From: Straminergon stramineum
Lineage: Eukaryota; Streptophyta; Bryopsida; Hypnales; Calliergonaceae
Direction: 5' to 3'
Assembly (NCBI GenBank): GCA_963920665.1
Contig: OY987265.1
Span: forward strand, 33,051,001 to 33,115,000
Length of the DNA: 64,000 bases
Each line of letters starts with the position of its first letter. The stretch's first letter is position 1. Both the position numbers and the translations under genes were made by a program. The notes beneath the pieces were generated by a model. It did not search any database, was not told the origin of the DNA, and saw nothing but the letters and a program-made list of their open reading frames with translations. Of the stretch, positions 62,511 to 64,000 are shown in pieces.

Positions 62511-64000
62511 GTATGTACACTCTCTTGTTGCAGTGCGTGTTGTTGGATATGTAAGGTGTGAGGGTTTTAGCGGTTTAGAGAATTTAGGGTTGGTTTGGTA
62601 CCGTTTATTTGATTCGAGTGCGTTTCTTTTGATTGGTGTCAAGCAGGGGACACGAGTAGTATGCAATCTGTAACCCCCTTAGTCTGACTGCTTGGGATTC
62701 AGTCATATTACATAAATAGTTTGCTTGGTAGACTAGTGTGGTACAGGCGATGATAGTGTGGGAAGTGTGCAATGTGTTGCAGAATGTCATTGAAGAGAGG
62801 GTTAGATTGAGGGGGGTGGATTGTACTCTCTTTTTGAATTATGTTTTTTCTCTTTAAGCTATGAGGGTTTAGCAACGTGTGTTTACAAAAGATTGGATTT
62901 CTATGGAGAATCTTGGGAGACAGTCATATTGCATTTCAAATAGTTTGCATGGGAGACAAGTATGTTCCGGGTAATGATAGTGTGGCAAGTATGCAGTACA
63001 TTCCCGAATTTCATTGAAGTGATGGTCAGATACTGAGGTTGGAGGGTGCGCTCTTTTTGAATTGTGTTTTATCTGTTTAAGTTGTGAGGGTTTAGCTGTT
63101 ACGTACGTTTGTTGAAGAGAGTTGAAGTCATTGAAGAGAGGGTTAGATTGAATTTATAGGGAGAAACTTTTGAGGCAATAATATTACATGTCAAATAGTT
63201 TGCATGCGGGACAAATGGGCTATAGGCAATGACAGTGTGTCATTGAAGAGAGTCAGATTAAGGGGGTGGAGTGTACTCTCGGTTTGAATTGTGTTTTTCT
63301 ATTTCAGTTGTGAGGGTTTAGCTGTGGCGTTTGTGTGCTTACAAAAGATTGAATTTTTAGGTTGACACTTTAGGTGGATGAAATCCATAGGTTTAGTTCC
63401 TGTATCGGTGAACTAAGAAGAGAGAGAGTGTCCCTTTGGAAGTTTATATGCCTTGGGATCTTTGATTTTGACGTCACGTGAGTCCCAGAATGCGACTGTA
63501 ACGTAGTTTGAACGCGTGTTTGAATTAAGTGTGAGTGATATTTGAGAATGTCGTTGGTAGGAAGGTCATGTTAATGAGGTTTGAGTGGAGTTAGTCATAG
63601 TTTACTCTTGAGGCATATTTTCTGCTTTCTGTTGGTATTTTTGTACTTTCGTTGAAGCTTTCTCATGATTTGTTTCAATAGATACGGAAATGGCCACTTT
63701 TGTCCTTTTTGGTACTCAGGGTTAATGGTACAATTCACAGCTATTTTTTTACTTTTTATTTTGTCCACTCTATTGTACTTGACCCAAGCGAGGATTTCTA
63801 TCATTATTATGTTTCTCAAGTTTCTAGCTTACATTGAAGGGTGATGGAGTTCTCAGTTATCTTCCTTTTGGGAACCCCTACCGTGCATATGTACCGAGCA
63901 TTATAGATAAAGAAGAGCCTGTTGGAGGCAGTTGTACTTACTAGGCCACACGAACGCAGATAGCGAGTAGTGCTTCTTTTGGACCAAAGTCTTATTATTT
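62511..64000. other. Probable intron 2 / 3' part of the glucanase gene
   Basis: No X8 exon (WCV..., Cys-rich) or other coding segment recognised. The stretch 62,690-63,365 is tandemly repeated; the rest is plain AT-rich DNA. Confidence 0.4.
62690..63365. repeat. Diverged tandem repeat, ~225-255-bp unit, three units
   Basis: Units near 62,699, 62,922 and 63,177 share ATATTACAT..CAAATAGTTTGC, GTCATTGAAGAGAG, CTCTTTTTGAATTGTGTTTT, TGTGAGGGTTTAGC and TACAAAAGATTG in order. Confidence 0.75.

Overview
The window looks like nuclear DNA of a land plant. It holds genes with many GT-AG introns, a plant-specific DCD domain joined to kelch repeats, a plastid-type long-chain prenyl diphosphate synthase, a plant beta-1,3-glucanase, and AT-rich spacers full of decayed transposons. 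I cannot name the species. The large spacers and repeat load point to a big genome, and nothing visible separates seed plants from ferns, lycophytes or bryophytes.

Four apparently intact genes can be modelled with consistent splice phases. (1) A DCD-kelch protein of 839 residues lies on the minus strand at 7,954-14,313 (11 exons). (2) A solanesyl diphosphate synthase-like enzyme of about 481 residues lies on the minus strand at 26,171-29,161 (6 exons). (3) A plastid-type multi-pass membrane protein lies on the minus strand at 33,847-36,061; its second exon encodes a SAM domain. (4) A secreted GH17 glucanase starts on the plus strand at 60,694 and runs off the window. No functional link between these neighbours is apparent.

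Two broken genes are visible. One is a coiled-coil/RING-H2 protein (minus, 1,015-3,660). The other is a hAT-family transposase (plus, 49,257-54,880) whose coding sequence is split by a 1.2-kb solo-LTR-like insertion. Both keep one reading frame for kilobases and are broken by nonsense codons, not by frameshifts.

Most of the rest is repeat-derived. Three near-full copies and one partial inverted copy of a ~943-bp element are flanked by TTAA and have CCCCTAAAGG-type tips, which is the piggyBac target pattern; one is nested inside a longer TTAA-flanked element. There are also a 498-bp perfect-looking foldback element with a TTA target duplication, two small CACTA-tipped MITEs with 3-bp duplications, LTR-like repeats with ~180-bp internal units, ~0.9-kb diverged tandem repeats, and local tandem repeats in introns and 5' regions. 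I found no tRNA, rRNA or CRISPR signal. The window does not show a clear new multi-gene system; the best candidates for follow-up are the TTAA element family, the SAM-domain plastid membrane protein, and the composition switch inside the glucanase exon.
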